Source of the DNA: Aminobacter anthyllidis
Lineage (GTDB): Bacteria; Pseudomonadota; Alphaproteobacteria; Rhizobiales; Rhizobiaceae
NCBI RefSeq assembly: GCF_018555685.1
Contig: NZ_JAFLWW010000017.1
Location: 17,328-81,327, forward strand
Length of the DNA stretch: 64,000 nucleotides
Reading direction: 5' to 3'
Shown here: positions 18,022 through 26,521 of the stretch, piece after piece
How positions within the stretch are numbered: the stretch's first letter is position 1
How the letters are laid out: every line of letters starts with the position of its first letter
Made by a program: the position numbers and the translations under genes
Notes under the pieces: model-generated
The model's input: only the letters and a program-made list of their open reading frames with translations
Databases searched by the model: none
What the model was told of the DNA's origin: nothing

Positions 18022-18468
18022 CTAGAGGTAGGAGGTCACCGCTGGCGGCCGGTCCCAGGCATCGTTCCTGCCGTCCTCGTAGGTGATCGGCACTGCGGCC
18101 AGCTCCTCTGGCGTGACGCCGTCGAGGCAGGCGATGTTGACGGCGACGAAATCGCCCATCGGCTCGAAACTGGCAGTCGCGAAGGGATGAACACCGCAGC
18201 GGCTACAGAAAGTGTGGCGGATCTCAGCACCGTCGAAGCGATATTCGGTCAGCAACTCCCGGCCCGACGAGACGCGGAAGCCGGCGGGACGGGCAAAGCC
18301 CTTCCAGAAGCGCGTCTTGGCGCACCACGAGCAATTGCAGCGGAAGCTCGACGTCCACCAGACGCCGTCGAGCTCGGGTTTCGAACGCTGCCCCACGGGC
18401 GCAAGATCGAGCTGGCATTCGAAATGCACCGCCCCGCAATGGCAGCTGCCGCGATAGGATTTCAGCAT
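18022..18468 (-). CDS. GFA-family zinc protein (glutathione-dependent formaldehyde-activating-like)
   Basis: Zinc-binding GFA/CENP-V fold protein, 148 residues. The zinc cysteines are in the normal sets: GSCHCGAVHFEC, CNCSWCAKT and FCSRCGVHPF. The founding member was described as catalysing the addition of formaldehyde to glutathione, but most members are uncharacterised. The ATG at 18468 is preferred over the one six codons upstream because GGGAGA lies 7 nt before it. It sits between the AHSA1-like gene (104 nt) and DUF899. The link to C1 metabolism is suggested by family name only. Confidence 0.88.
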   Translation of the reverse strand: MLKSYRGSCHCGAVHFECQLDLAPVGQRSKPELDGVWWTSSFRCNCSWCAKTRFWKGFARPAGFRVSSGRELLTEYRFDGAEIRHTFCSRCGVHPFATASFEPMGDFVAVNIACLDGVTPEELAAVPITYEDGRNDAWDRPPAVTSYL

Positions 18469-18572
18469 ATCATGTCTCCCAGGCATGGCTCATCGTTCCG
18501 AGGATTGGCTACGATCCCCGGCAGGCATTGGTTTCATTAGGCGCGTAACTGGCGCGTTTGGCGCGCGAAGGG

Positions 18573-19034
18573 TCAGACCACGGGTCGGCCGGCGAGCGCA
18601 TCGGCCAGGCGATCGAGGCATTCGCCCCAGCCTCCCAGATGCGAGTCGCGGGTCTCGATATCGAGGAAAGGCTCCTGCCGGAAGGTCAGCCGCGTGCCGT
18701 CACCTTCAGCTTTCAGCGTCACCGTCACCAGCGTCTGCCAGTCTGGATCGTGATCCCAGGCGAAGGTGAAGACAATCAGCTCGTTGTCGACGATCTCGCG
18801 AAAGATGCCCGTCATGCCATCCTGGACATCGCCATGGATCAGCAGATGGTAGCTGCCGCCTTTACGGAACTCGAGCTTGTTGCAGCTCGACGTGAAGCCC
18901 TTCGGCCCCCACCAGCGCGTCAGGTGCTCCGGGCTCGACCACATCCTGAAGACGAGCGCTGGCGGAGCGTCGAAAACGCGAGAGAACTCAAGCGAAAGCG
19001 ACTGTGCGGCGACGGTGTCAGTTCTTGCGGTCAT
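18573..19034 (-). CDS. AHSA1-type SRPBCC domain protein
   Basis: 153 residues, START-fold of the activator-of-Hsp90-ATPase-1-like group. Key blocks: LEFSRVFDAPPALVFRMWSS, HLTRWWGPKGF, LHGDVQDG-like turn (LLIHGDVQDGMTG) and the C-terminal helix GGWGECLDRLADALAG. Ligand unknown. The gene overlaps the upstream arsR by 17 nt, the common arsR/AHSA1 arrangement in proteobacteria, and is surely cotranslated with it. Confidence 0.9.
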   Translation of the reverse strand: MTARTDTVAAQSLSLEFSRVFDAPPALVFRMWSSPEHLTRWWGPKGFTSSCNKLEFRKGGSYHLLIHGDVQDGMTGIFREIVDNELIVFTFAWDHDPDWQTLVTVTLKAEGDGTRLTFRQEPFLDIETRDSHLGGWGECLDRLADALAGRPVV

Positions 19035-19374
19035 CGGGACCTCCCTTCGGTTTGGCTGTCTGCAATTCCTTCAGATAGTCGGCCATGCGGTCGAAGCTCG
19101 CATCCCAGAAGCGGCGGTAGTGCTCGACCCAGTTGGCGATGTCCTTGAGTGGCGCGGCCTCCAGCCGGCACGGTCGCCACTGCGCCTCGCGGCCGCGGCT
19201 GATCAGCCCGGCACGCTCCAGCACCTTGAGGTGGCGCGAGATGGCCGGCAGGCTCATGGCGAACGGTTCGGCGAGTTCGTTGACCGTCGCCTCGCCCTGG
19301 GCGAGCCGAGCAAGGATGGCGCGCCGGGTCGGGTCGGCGAGCGAAGAGAAAGTGGCGTCGAGGCGATCGTCCAT
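19018..19374 (-). CDS. ArsR-family transcriptional regulator
   Basis: Winged-helix repressor, 118 residues. The HTH is LADPTRRAILARLAQGEATVNELAEPFAMSLPAISRHLKVL, with recognition helix MSLPAISRHLK; the wing is RAGLISRGREAQWRP. No metal-binding ELCVCD cysteines are present, so it belongs to the non-metal group usually paired with AHSA1-like proteins. Two adjacent ATGs exist (19377 and 19374) and neither has a Shine-Dalgarno. A perfect palindrome overlaps the promoter immediately upstream, indicating autoregulation of the whole cluster. Confidence 0.92.
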   Translation of the reverse strand: MDDRLDATFSSLADPTRRAILARLAQGEATVNELAEPFAMSLPAISRHLKVLERAGLISRGREAQWRPCRLEAAPLKDIANWVEHYRRFWDASFDRMADYLKELQTAKPKGGPDDRKN

Positions 19375-19380
19375 CATTTT

Positions 19381-19440
19381 ATTTAGCAGTCTTGTTAATT
19401 AACTTATTTGCTAAATACGACTGCAAAGGCGCCCTGTCAA
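19381..19440 (-). promoter_or_regulatory. Promoter and palindromic operator of the arsR cluster
   Basis: On the minus strand a consensus -35 TTGACA (19435-19440) and -10 TATTTA (19412-19417) are spaced by exactly 17 nt. ATTTAGCA (19381-19388) and TGCTAAAT (19409-19416) form an 8-bp inverted repeat whose centre coincides with the inner palindrome GTTAATTAAC (19394-19403). The operator thus covers the -10 box and the start region, ideal for repression by the ArsR dimer. Confidence 0.8.
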
Positions 19441-19507
19441 GAGTGCCGATACGGACGGAATAGAACCCTGGTTTGCACGTTCTCCCGCCATCACGCAGGA
19501 GATCCCG

Positions 19508-20218
19508 ATGTTTTCATTTTCGCCCAAGCCGCGCTCGATCCGCTTTCTGTGCCGTCCCGAAGATGAAGGTGTCATTCCGCCGCCGGTGCCGGCCAAGACC
19601 TTCCTGCCCGACTGGTTTCGCAAGTTGCCGGCGGTCGACCCGGCCAAGCTCTCGACAGGCGACAGCGGGCTGACCATCAAGCGCTGCATGCCGTTTCTCG
19701 ATGCCATGTCCGCCGGCTGGATCATCAGGCTGCAGGCAACGGTGCGGATGGAAATCTCGGACGGCGGCAAGAAGGTTGATACGGCCTGGGATTTCGATCG
19801 CACGCTGGTCAGCAATCACGGTGCGCACCAGGTCGCCGGCAACCCACGCCAGCCGGCACCGCCGTGCAAGTTCCACAACTACTGGACCGTTCGCACGCCA
19901 CCGGGCTGGAGCTGCCTGTTCGTGCAGCCGCTCAACCGGCCGAACGGTATTTTCGAGCTGGTGTCGGGCGTGGTCGACACCGATACCTATACGGCCGAAA
20001 TCCACTTCCCGTTCTTCGCCACCGGCGCGGACGGGCTGCATATCATCGAAAAGGGCGCGCCGATTGCGCAGGTCATTCCGTTCGAACGCAAGGCGCTGGA
20101 GCTGTCAGCCGACATCCGCGCCGAGCGGGAAGACGAAAAGCAGGACCGCACCCGCGTCTTCCGCAACACCATCGCCTCCGACGGCTGGTACAGGAAGATG
20201 GCGCGGGCACTGCGCTAG
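19508..20218 (+). CDS. Conserved protein of unknown function, DUF6065-like
   Basis: 236 residues with no signal peptide or membrane helix. Visible features are an FLCRPEDEGVIPPPVPA start, PDWFRKLP, a KRCMPFLDAMSAGWII block, and aromatic residues in NYWTVRTPPGWSCLFVQPLN. The layout (P-x-W-F, K-x-CxPF-x-D, G-W-x-I, PPGWS) recalls a family also found in tailed-phage genomes and labelled DUF6065; this is memory, not a search. It is divergent from arsR and followed by a strong terminator, so it is a single-gene unit. No function is claimed. Confidence 0.75.
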   Translation: MFSFSPKPRSIRFLCRPEDEGVIPPPVPAKTFLPDWFRKLPAVDPAKLSTGDSGLTIKRCMPFLDAMSAGWIIRLQATVRMEISDGGKKVDTAWDFDRTLVSNHGAHQVAGNPRQPAPPCKFHNYWTVRTPPGWSCLFVQPLNRPNGIFELVSGVVDTDTYTAEIHFPFFATGADGLHIIEKGAPIAQVIPFERKALELSADIRAEREDEKQDRTRVFRNTIASDGWYRKMARALR

Positions 20219-20240
20219 AAATCGGTTCCGAAGGAAACGA

Positions 20241-20274
20241 AAAGGGCCGGTGGAGATTTCCACCGGCCCTTTTG
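20241..20274. terminator. Bidirectional intrinsic terminator
   Basis: Perfect 14-bp stem (arm AAAGGGCCGGTGGA, 20241-20254, with 20259-20272) and a GATT loop. TTTT follows on the plus strand, and AAAA precedes it, giving TTTT on the minus strand. It serves the DUF6065-like gene and the convergent Ser/Asn-repeat gene. Confidence 0.85.
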
Positions 20275-20294
20275 CTTGATGTCTTGCGTGTAGA

Positions 20295-20603
20295 TCAGTC
20301 GTCGTTCGACGACGAATTCGAGGAACTGTTCGAGCTCGAGTTCGACGAGGAGTTGGAGCTGGAATTCGAGCTGGAGTTGCTCGACGAATTGGACGAGCTG
20401 TTGGAGCTGGAATTGTTCGACGAGTTCGACGAACGGTTGGAACTCGAATTGCTGTTCGAATTCGACCAGCTCGAGCCGCCCGACTTCCCGCCCGAAATGA
20501 CCGTCTTGAAGAACTTCGAGAAGTCGTCGTCGGCATGGGCCGTGCTATTCGCAGCCGGCGCCGCGAGCAGCATTGTGCCAAGGATGGCGAGCATCTTTTT
20601 CAT
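20295..20603 (-). CDS. Secreted Ser/Asn tetrapeptide-repeat protein
   Basis: 102 residues. A Sec signal peptide (MKKMLAILGTMLLAAPAANS) ends at AHA, probably cleaved before DDDFSKFFKTV. After a short GGKSGGSSW linker the rest is Ser/Asn: an irregular part, then nine consecutive SSSN repeats and a final DD. AGGAG is 7 nt before the ATG. The serine and asparagine codons vary from repeat to repeat, so selection on the protein is likelier than simple DNA slippage. The opposite strand is open but reads as Glu/Leu/Phe/Asp without a start signal. Possibly a surface or periplasmic linker-like polymer; no family recognised. Confidence 0.75.
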   Translation of the reverse strand: MKKMLAILGTMLLAAPAANSTAHADDDFSKFFKTVISGGKSGGSSWSNSNSNSSSNRSSNSSNNSSSNSSSNSSSNSSSNSSSNSSSNSSSNSSSNSSSNDD

Positions 20604-20763
20604 CTGTCATCTCCTGTTGGACAATCTTTGCGATTGCCCGGGAGGAACGGGAGAGGATGACAGCTATTCCATCCGCCAGACAAAAAACTGACCGAGGCGA
20701 GCCAGCTATCTTTGAAAATCTACCGAGGACCGACTAACTGGGGACCAAAGGAATTGATGTCCC

Positions 20764-21162
20764 ATGGCCAAACGACGTTCTTCCCTCGGCTTTCTCGGCA
20801 TGTTCGGCCGTTCGGGCGATCTGCGCGAACTGGACGCGGCCTTGCGCTCATACGACCTGCATCCCGCGCTGGTGCCGGAAGGCGTCAAGCTAACCATCGT
20901 CAACCTGATGAAGGACCACTGGCCAAACGATCCACCGTCGCAGGCGTACCCGCCGGTGGCGCAATTGTTCGGCTATTGCGTCGCCGGACCTGAGGTTTTC
21001 CAGCAAGCCAATGGTGGTGACTTGGTCCATCGCGTCGAACTGCGCATCGAAGCGGCGCTCGAAGCGGAGGACAGCTTCGACGCCCAGATCATTCTGCTGG
21101 CACTGCACGCCAAGCTGATCAACCCTGAAGTGGTTGAACGCTTCGGGCTGAGCGCCGACTAG
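20764..21162 (+). CDS. Conserved hypothetical protein
   Basis: 132 residues, no export signal. The N-terminus is basic (MAKRRSSLGFLGMFGRSGDL), then predicted helices with ELDAALRSYDLHPALVPEGVKLTIVNLM and an acidic helical C-terminal half (AALEAEDSFDAQIILLALHAKLI). I do not recognise the family, though the composition and codon use are those of a normal gene here. The Shine-Dalgarno is weak (AAGGA about 12 nt upstream). It is convergent with the mttB-like gene, with 5 nt between stops. Confidence 0.65.
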   Translation: MAKRRSSLGFLGMFGRSGDLRELDAALRSYDLHPALVPEGVKLTIVNLMKDHWPNDPPSQAYPPVAQLFGYCVAGPEVFQQANGGDLVHRVELRIEAALEAEDSFDAQIILLALHAKLINPEVVERFGLSAD

Positions 21163-21167
21163 CCGCC

Positions 21168-22757
21168 TTACCCGCCCATGCCACTGCGCGGCAGCTTGAT
21201 AAGTTCGCCGAAAAGGGCGCGCAGCTTGTCGTCGGTAGCTTTTGGAACGTGGCGCGGAAAACGCTCGGCCAGCACGCGCTTCTTCTCGGCGACGGCCTTG
21301 CCCAGCAGGTCGGGCTTGCCCTTCTCGATCCACTCCTTGGGTGAAAAGCGGTCGGCGACGGCGGGATAGAAATATTCGGTCTGCATCAGCCTGAGCGTCT
21401 GCTCGTTGCCGAGATAATGGCCGGGCCCGTTGAGGCAGACTTCAGTGATGGTGTCGATCGACAGTGCTGCGTCTGACACCTCGATGCCGCGCACGCAGCG
21501 CAGGCATTGGCCCAGCATGTCATTGTCTATGATCAGGCTTTCCAGGCAGAAGCCGAGCAGCGAGGCATGCATGCCCGCCGACTCATAGACCAGATTGAGA
21601 CCGGACAGGCCCGCCATCACATTGGTGATGCCCTTCTCGTAGCCGGACTGGACGTCGGGCAGCTTGGAGTCGGCCATGCCGGCGGCCGAGCCGCCGGGCA
21701 GATCGTAGAACTGGGCCATCTGGGCGCACGCGGACGTGAGGAGCGCCTGCTCGGCCGAGCCGCCGGACATGGCACCGGTGCGCAGGTCGGAGACGAAGGG
21801 CCAGGTGCCGAAGATGGCGGGCTGGCCTGGTTTCAGGGCATTGACGTAGACGAGGCCGGCCAGCACCTCGGCCACCGCCTGGACGACAGCGCCGGCGATA
21901 GCCGCCGGAGCGGTGGCGCCCGCCTGCCCTGCCGACAACAGCAGGATCGGGATGCCGCCCTCGACACAGGCCTCGAGCACGCCGCAGGCATCCTCGGCGA
22001 ATTTCATCGGCGGCACGACGAAACAATTGGAATTGGAGACGAACGGCCGCGCCCTGAAGTTCTCCTCGCCGCCTGATATCTCGTAAAGCATCTGCAAGGC
22101 AGGGGCGACGTTTTCGCGGACGGTGAAGCTGGTGCCGACATGCTTGGAGGTGCCGGAAACGCAGGCGTAGAGCGTGTTGAAGTCCATTTCCAGCGGGTCG
22201 GGAATGTCGCGCGGCACCATCGGGCGTTGGAAGAAATGGATGTTGTCGAGACCATCGACGAGACGGGCCGCGTCGTAGATGTCCTGCAGCAGGCTTTCGC
22301 GATACTCACGCTTCTCGACGTCGACGAGGTGAACGGCAGCGCCGGCGGTGCCGTAATGCACGCGTTTGCCCTGGATCAGCATGTCATGTTTGGGGTCCTG
22401 GCCGCAGAGCGTGAAATTGCGGGCAGCGTTCCTGATCGTCGAGAGCACCAGTTCACGAGGGAAGCGGATGCGCCCGTCATCGCTGTAGGTCGCTCCGACC
22501 CGCGTCAGCGCCTCGATGCAGCTTGGAATGGCGTTGGCGAAACCGACCGTTTCGAGCAGCGTCAGCACGGCCTCATGGATGCGTTCGAGATCGCCCTGGC
22601 CCAATGCCTTGAAGCGACCGCCTTCGAGGCCGGCGCGGATGGGGCGGATGTCATCGGCGAGCGGAGCGGCGCGCATCGCCCGTCGCGCCTCCCTGCCACC
22701 GGACCGGCGCGAGCGTTGCTCTGCCGACAGGTCATGGCTTTCGATGGCAACTGACAT
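21168..22757 (-). CDS. MttB-family (trimethylamine/glycine-betaine) methyltransferase, non-pyrrolysine
   Basis: TIM-barrel methyltransferase of the MttB superfamily (COG5598), 529 residues. Members without pyrrolysine, such as the glycine-betaine:corrinoid methyltransferase of Desulfitobacterium, move a methyl group from a quaternary amine to a corrinoid protein. Conserved family blocks are LETVGFANAIPSCIEALTRVGA, FTLCGQDPKHDM, HYGTAGAAVHLVD, FVSDLRTGAMSGGSAEQALL and HYLGNEQTLRLMQTEYFYP. There is no internal amber codon, so the Pyl residue of true MttB is absent. GGAGG stands 6 nt before the ATG. No corrinoid protein or activating ATPase is nearby, so the partner must be elsewhere or the chemistry differs. 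Confidence 0.88.
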   Translation of the reverse strand: MSVAIESHDLSAEQRSRRSGGREARRAMRAAPLADDIRPIRAGLEGGRFKALGQGDLERIHEAVLTLLETVGFANAIPSCIEALTRVGATYSDDGRIRFPRELVLSTIRNAARNFTLCGQDPKHDMLIQGKRVHYGTAGAAVHLVDVEKREYRESLLQDIYDAARLVDGLDNIHFFQRPMVPRDIPDPLEMDFNTLYACVSGTSKHVGTSFTVRENVAPALQMLYEISGGEENFRARPFVSNSNCFVVPPMKFAEDACGVLEACVEGGIPILLLSAGQAGATAPAAIAGAVVQAVAEVLAGLVYVNALKPGQPAIFGTWPFVSDLRTGAMSGGSAEQALLTSACAQMAQFYDLPGGSAAGMADSKLPDVQSGYEKGITNVMAGLSGLNLVYESAGMHASLLGFCLESLIIDNDMLGQCLRCVRGIEVSDAALSIDTITEVCLNGPGHYLGNEQTLRLMQTEYFYPAVADRFSPKEWIEKGKPDLLGKAVAEKKRVLAERFPRHVPKATDDKLRALFGELIKLPRSGMGG

Positions 22758-22993
22758 GCAGGTCCTCCGAATTTGTGTGAGGCTGGCCCGCAGTGATTAT
22801 GCCACCGTCGTGTCGCCTCGTTCCCTTTGCGCGACTATGCAATGTCCATTGGCCCAGACTATGGGCCAGAGGATTGCGCCGGATATGCCAGAGCGCTCAT
22901 ATAAGCCGACGGACGGAGGGATCGCCGGCAAGCGCATCGGCGCGAAAATCGGCATCGATTTTCGGCAGGCACGATGCGCAGATTCCAAACGTC

Positions 22994-23037
22994 AGAGCGT
23001 CCCGTGCGCGTCCAAGCGGACGCGCACGGGACGCTCT
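22994..23037. terminator. Perfect 20-bp hairpin between mttB-like and mocR genes
   Basis: Arms at 22994-23013 and 23018-23037 are fully complementary (the left arm begins AGAGCGTCCC) and close a 4-nt AAGC loop. It starts 8 nt after the MocR stop on the minus strand. No T run follows, so a Rho-independent role is uncertain; it could be a dispersed palindromic repeat that also insulates the two genes. Confidence 0.6.
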
Positions 23038-23045
23038 GTTGGGAA

Positions 23046-24539
23046 TCACGCGGCCGCGGGGCGACGTCCGGCAGCGGTGGCCAGTTCGCGGATTCCGGGC
23101 TCGATGTGCTGCAGGGCGATCGAGGAAATGCCCAGGCGCATGAAGCGCGTCGGCTTGTCGGAGTGCTCGAAGAAACGCTCGCCCGGCTCGATGATCACGC
23201 TGCGGCTGGCGGCTGCCGCCGCAAGCCCGCGCGAGTCGGTGCCGCGTGGCCCTTCGAGCCATAGCGAGGTGCCGCCGGCCGAGTCCGTCGACTGCCAGTC
23301 TGGCAGAAAAGCCGAGATCGCCTGGACCAATCGCTTGCGCCTCTCGGTGAAGGCCGTCGACAGGCGTCGCACCAGGGCCTCATGATGGCCAAGCGACAGG
23401 AACAGCGCGACCGCGCGCTGATTGTTGGCCGGTGGGTGGCGCAGCATGAAGCGGCGCAGAGCGCGCAGTTCAGTGATGAGATCCGCCGAGGCAACGATGT
23501 AGCCAAGGCGCAGGCCGGGCGCGAGCGTCTTCGACATCGAGCCGACATAGACGACGCGGCCCGAGCGATCGAGACTCTTGAGCGCCTGCTGCGGTGCTTC
23601 GTCGAGCAGCTGGCTGTCGTAGCCGTCCTCGATGATGATCTGGTTGTTGCGCGATGCGCGAGCGAGCAGATCCTGCCGGCGCTCGGCGCTCAGCGGCACC
23701 ATGGTCGGGCACTGATGGCTCGGCGTGACGAAGACAAAGCCGGCATCCGACGGAATCGCCGAGGTGACGATGCCTGAATGATCGACTGGAACCGGCTCGA
23801 TGTCGGCACCTGAGAGCCGGAAGATCGAGCGCGCGTCCGGATAGCCCGGGTCTTCCATGGCGACCTTGGAGCCCTTGGTCATCAGGAGCGTGGCCAGCAT
23901 GTAGAGGGCGTTCTGCGCACCGAGGGTGACGATGATCTCGTCGGGATTGGCGAAGATGCCGCGCCGCGGCAACAGCCGCGCCTGGATTTGCTCGATCAGC
24001 AACGGGTCGTCACGGTCGACCATGTCGGCCGCCCAGTTGCGGATCTCAAGCACGGCCAGCGCCATGCGGTTGCATTCGCGCCATTCGGCAGTCGGAAACA
24101 GCGTCGGATCGAACTGGCCGTAGACGAACGGGTAGGACGACTTGATCCAGTTATCGAGCTTGGCCGGCGGCTGCATGTCGGAGGCTGCGATCTGACGGCG
24201 CGCCTTCCAATCGATTTCATTGGCCTGATCGGGGCTCTTCTGCTGCGGCTTGGCCGGCGTTGCCAGAACTTCGGGATTGACGAAGTGGCCGCGGCGCTCG
24301 CGCGCGACGAGGAATCCCTGGTCGACAAGCTGCTGGAACGCCAGCACGACCGTGCCGCGCGCGACGCCGAGTTTTTCGGCGAGGATTCGGCACGAGGGCA
24401 GCGGCATCGAAGCCGCGATCTGACGATCGAGAATGGCAGCGACGATCGCCTGCCGGATCTGGGCCTGGAGCGTCTGACCTGATTCCGCCGAAATCCGGAA
24501 CAAGCCTGACCAGATCGCCGTGTCGTTTCGCTGTGGCAT
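23046..24539 (-). CDS. MocR-type regulator (GntR HTH fused to PLP aminotransferase-like domain)
   Basis: 497 residues. The N-terminal winged helix is GQTLQAQIRQAIVAAI followed by LPSCRILAEKLGVARGTVVLAFQQL. The fold-type-I aminotransferase domain (from about residue 110) has the PLP lysine in YVGSMSKTLAPGLRLGY and the ring-stacking region IIEDGYDSQL. Such proteins bind DNA with a PLP adduct as effector. The start at 24539 (MPQRNDTAIW) fits family N-termini and has AGGA 9 nt upstream; the longer open frame to 24785 crosses the promoter. The nearest downstream gene on the strand is mttB-like, a natural candidate target, and pgi is divergent. Confidence 0.88.
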   Translation of the reverse strand: MPQRNDTAIWSGLFRISAESGQTLQAQIRQAIVAAILDRQIAASMPLPSCRILAEKLGVARGTVVLAFQQLVDQGFLVARERRGHFVNPEVLATPAKPQQKSPDQANEIDWKARRQIAASDMQPPAKLDNWIKSSYPFVYGQFDPTLFPTAEWRECNRMALAVLEIRNWAADMVDRDDPLLIEQIQARLLPRRGIFANPDEIIVTLGAQNALYMLATLLMTKGSKVAMEDPGYPDARSIFRLSGADIEPVPVDHSGIVTSAIPSDAGFVFVTPSHQCPTMVPLSAERRQDLLARASRNNQIIIEDGYDSQLLDEAPQQALKSLDRSGRVVYVGSMSKTLAPGLRLGYIVASADLITELRALRRFMLRHPPANNQRAVALFLSLGHHEALVRRLSTAFTERRKRLVQAISAFLPDWQSTDSAGGTSLWLEGPRGTDSRGLAAAAASRSVIIEPGERFFEHSDKPTRFMRLGISSIALQHIEPGIRELATAAGRRPAAA

Positions 24540-24597
24540 GGGGACGTTTCCTGCATGTCCAGTCTTTTTGACTTTGCTGGACCATAGAAAGCTATCC

Positions 24598-24619
24598 TTG
24601 GTACAAGCAGTTGCACCAA
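24598..24619. promoter_or_regulatory. Candidate MocR operator
   Basis: Inverted repeat TTGGTACAA (24598-24606) and TTGCACCAA (24611-24619) with a 4-nt spacer, one mismatch in nine pairs, 59 nt upstream of the mocR start. A further partial half-site TGGACCAT lies nearby. It is in the mocR-pgi divergent region and so could act on either gene. Confidence 0.45.
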
Positions 24620-24802
24620 TCAATTTTTCTAATCCTATAGATTTATGCCAGTGAACCTTTCCAGCCCCGGTTGCAAACACACCCAGTTGAATCGATTGAA
24701 ATTTGCCGCGATAGTCCACGGCGACGCCTCTCAATGAGTCCGAAGGTCTGCTAGGATGACATTGCAGGCGATGCGGGCAGAGCAAAATTCCGGAGTTCCA
24801 AG

Positions 24803-26479
24803 GTGATCGACCAACCTTTCAAGGCGGCGCTGGCCGCGCTTCGCAACAACCACCAGGACGCGCCGAAGAACTTGCGGGCAGCGTTCACCTCCGACCCGAA
24901 GCGGTTCCAGCACTTTTCCGCCTCTGATGGCGATCTGTTGCTCGACTGGTCGAAATGCGCCGTCGACGCCACCACCATGGCGCTGCTGGAAAAGCTGGCG
25001 CTATCGGTCGATCTCGAAGGCAGGCGCGCGGCGATGTTTGCCGGCGAGCGCATCAACGTAACCGAGGACCGCGCCGTGCTGCATACGGCGCTGCGCAACC
25101 CGCGCAGCGAACCGGTCATGCTCGACGGCCATGACGTGACGGTGGACGTGCATGCCGTGCTCGATGCCATGTCGGCGTTTGCCGAAGACGTCCGCTCGGG
25201 CAAGGCCGCGGGCGCCACCGGCAAGAAGATTACCGACATCGTCAATATCGGCATCGGCGGCTCCGACCTTGGCCCGGCCATGGCGACGCTGGCGCTGGCG
25301 CCTTATCATGATGGGCCGCGCGCGCATTTCGTCTCCAACATCGACGGCGCCCATATCCACGACACGCTGAAGGGGCTCGACGCCGGGACGACGCTGTTCA
25401 TCATCGCGTCGAAGACCTTCACGACAGTCGAGACCATGACCAATGCCGCCACCGCCAGGCGCTGGGTCGAAGAGAAGCTGGGCGCCAAGGCGGTGGGCAG
25501 CCATTTTGCCGCCGTGTCGACGGCGCTCGACAAGGTGGCCGCGTTCGGCATCGAGCCGACCCGCGTCTTCGGCTTCTGGGATTGGGTCGGCGGCCGCTAC
25601 TCCTTGTGGTCGGCCATCGGCCTGCCGATCATGATTGCCATCGGGCCGAAGAATTTCCGCGAGTTCCTGGCCGGCGCGCACGCCATGGACCGGCATTTCG
25701 CCACCGCGCCGCTGCTCAACAACATTCCGGTGCTGATGGGGCTTGTCGGCTTCTGGCACCGGGCGGTGTGCAACTATCCGGCCCGCGCCGTCATCCCCTA
25801 CGACCAGCGCCTGTCGCGCCTGCCGGCCTATTTGCAGCAGCTCGACATGGAATCGAACGGCAAGAGCGTGACGCTTTCCGGCGGCGGCGTGGTGACGCCG
25901 ACCGGCCCGCTGGTCTGGGGCGAACCCGGCACCAACGGCCAGCACGCCTTCTTCCAGCTGCTGCACCAGGGCACCGATTTCATTCCGGTCGAGTTCCTGG
26001 CGGCGGCCGAAGGCCATGAGCCCGACCTCAAGGAACACCATGACCTGCTGCTTGCCAACTGCCTGGCGCAGTCGGAAGCGCTGATGAAGGGCCGCACGCT
26101 TGAAGAAGCCCGGCGGCAGATGCTGACCAAGGGCATCAAGCCAGAGGAGGTCGACAAGATCGCGCCGCACCGCGTCTTCTCGGGCAATCGCCCGTCGGTG
26201 ACGCTGCTCTACCGCAAGCTCGACCCGCACATGCTCGGCCGGCTGATCGCGCTCTATGAGCACCGCGTCTTCGTCGAGGCGCAGCTGTTCGGCATCAACG
26301 CCTTCGACCAATGGGGCGTCGAACTCGGCAAGGAACTGGCCACCGGGCTGCTGCCTGTCGTGGATGGGCGAGAAAATGCCGCGCGTCATGACTCCTCGAC
26401 AGCCGGCCTCGTGGAGCATATCCACCGCCTCAGAGCGCCACGCGACAACCAGGCCGCGGACGCCGCACAGGCGCATTGA
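24803..26479 (+). CDS. pgi: Glucose-6-phosphate isomerase
   Basis: Interconverts glucose-6-phosphate and fructose-6-phosphate in the cytosol. Both family signatures are present: [21 protein letters not shown] with GIGGSDLGP, and the second block around [15 protein letters not shown]. Catalytic Glu and His are in MESNGK and [11 protein letters not shown], and GxGS/T-type phosphate contacts in [14 protein letters not shown]. 558 residues, near the E. coli length (549). The start is GTG with GGAG about 8 nt upstream. It heads a short same-strand group with HAD and GNAT genes. Confidence 0.96.
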   Translation: MIDQPFKAALAALRNNHQDAPKNLRAAFTSDPKRFQHFSASDGDLLLDWSKCAVDATTMALLEKLALSVDLEGRRAAMFAGERINVTEDRAVLHTALRNPRSEPVMLDGHDVTVDVHAVLDAMSAFAEDVRSGKAAGATGKKITDIVNIGIGGSDLGPAMATLALAPYHDGPRAHFVSNIDGAHIHDTLKGLDAGTTLFIIASKTFTTVETMTNAATARRWVEEKLGAKAVGSHFAAVSTALDKVAAFGIEPTRVFGFWDWVGGRYSLWSAIGLPIMIAIGPKNFREFLAGAHAMDRHFATAPLLNNIPVLMGLVGFWHRAVCNYPARAVIPYDQRLSRLPAYLQQLDMESNGKSVTLSGGGVVTPTGPLVWGEPGTNGQHAFFQLLHQGTDFIPVEFLAAAEGHEPDLKEHHDLLLANCLAQSEALMKGRTLEEARRQMLTKGIKPEEVDKIAPHRVFSGNRPSVTLLYRKLDPHMLGRLIALYEHRVFVEAQLFGINAFDQWGVELGKELATGLLPVVDGRENAARHDSSTAGLVEHIHRLRAPRDNQAADAAQAH

Positions 26480-26521
26480 ACCTGCGCATCCGGCCTTATG
26501 CCGGTGCACTAGGTCGGAGGA

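Noticed and set aside
19864..20691. Plus-strand frame with Glu/Leu/Phe/Asp-rich C-terminal part over the Ser/Asn-repeat gene
   Set aside because: The N-terminal half is a shifted reading of the DUF6065-like gene and it runs through a strong terminator. The minus strand carries the signal peptide and Shine-Dalgarno.
21168..22757. Pyrrolysine-containing MttB
   Set aside because: No in-frame amber codon; the protein is continuous and matches the non-pyrrolysine group.
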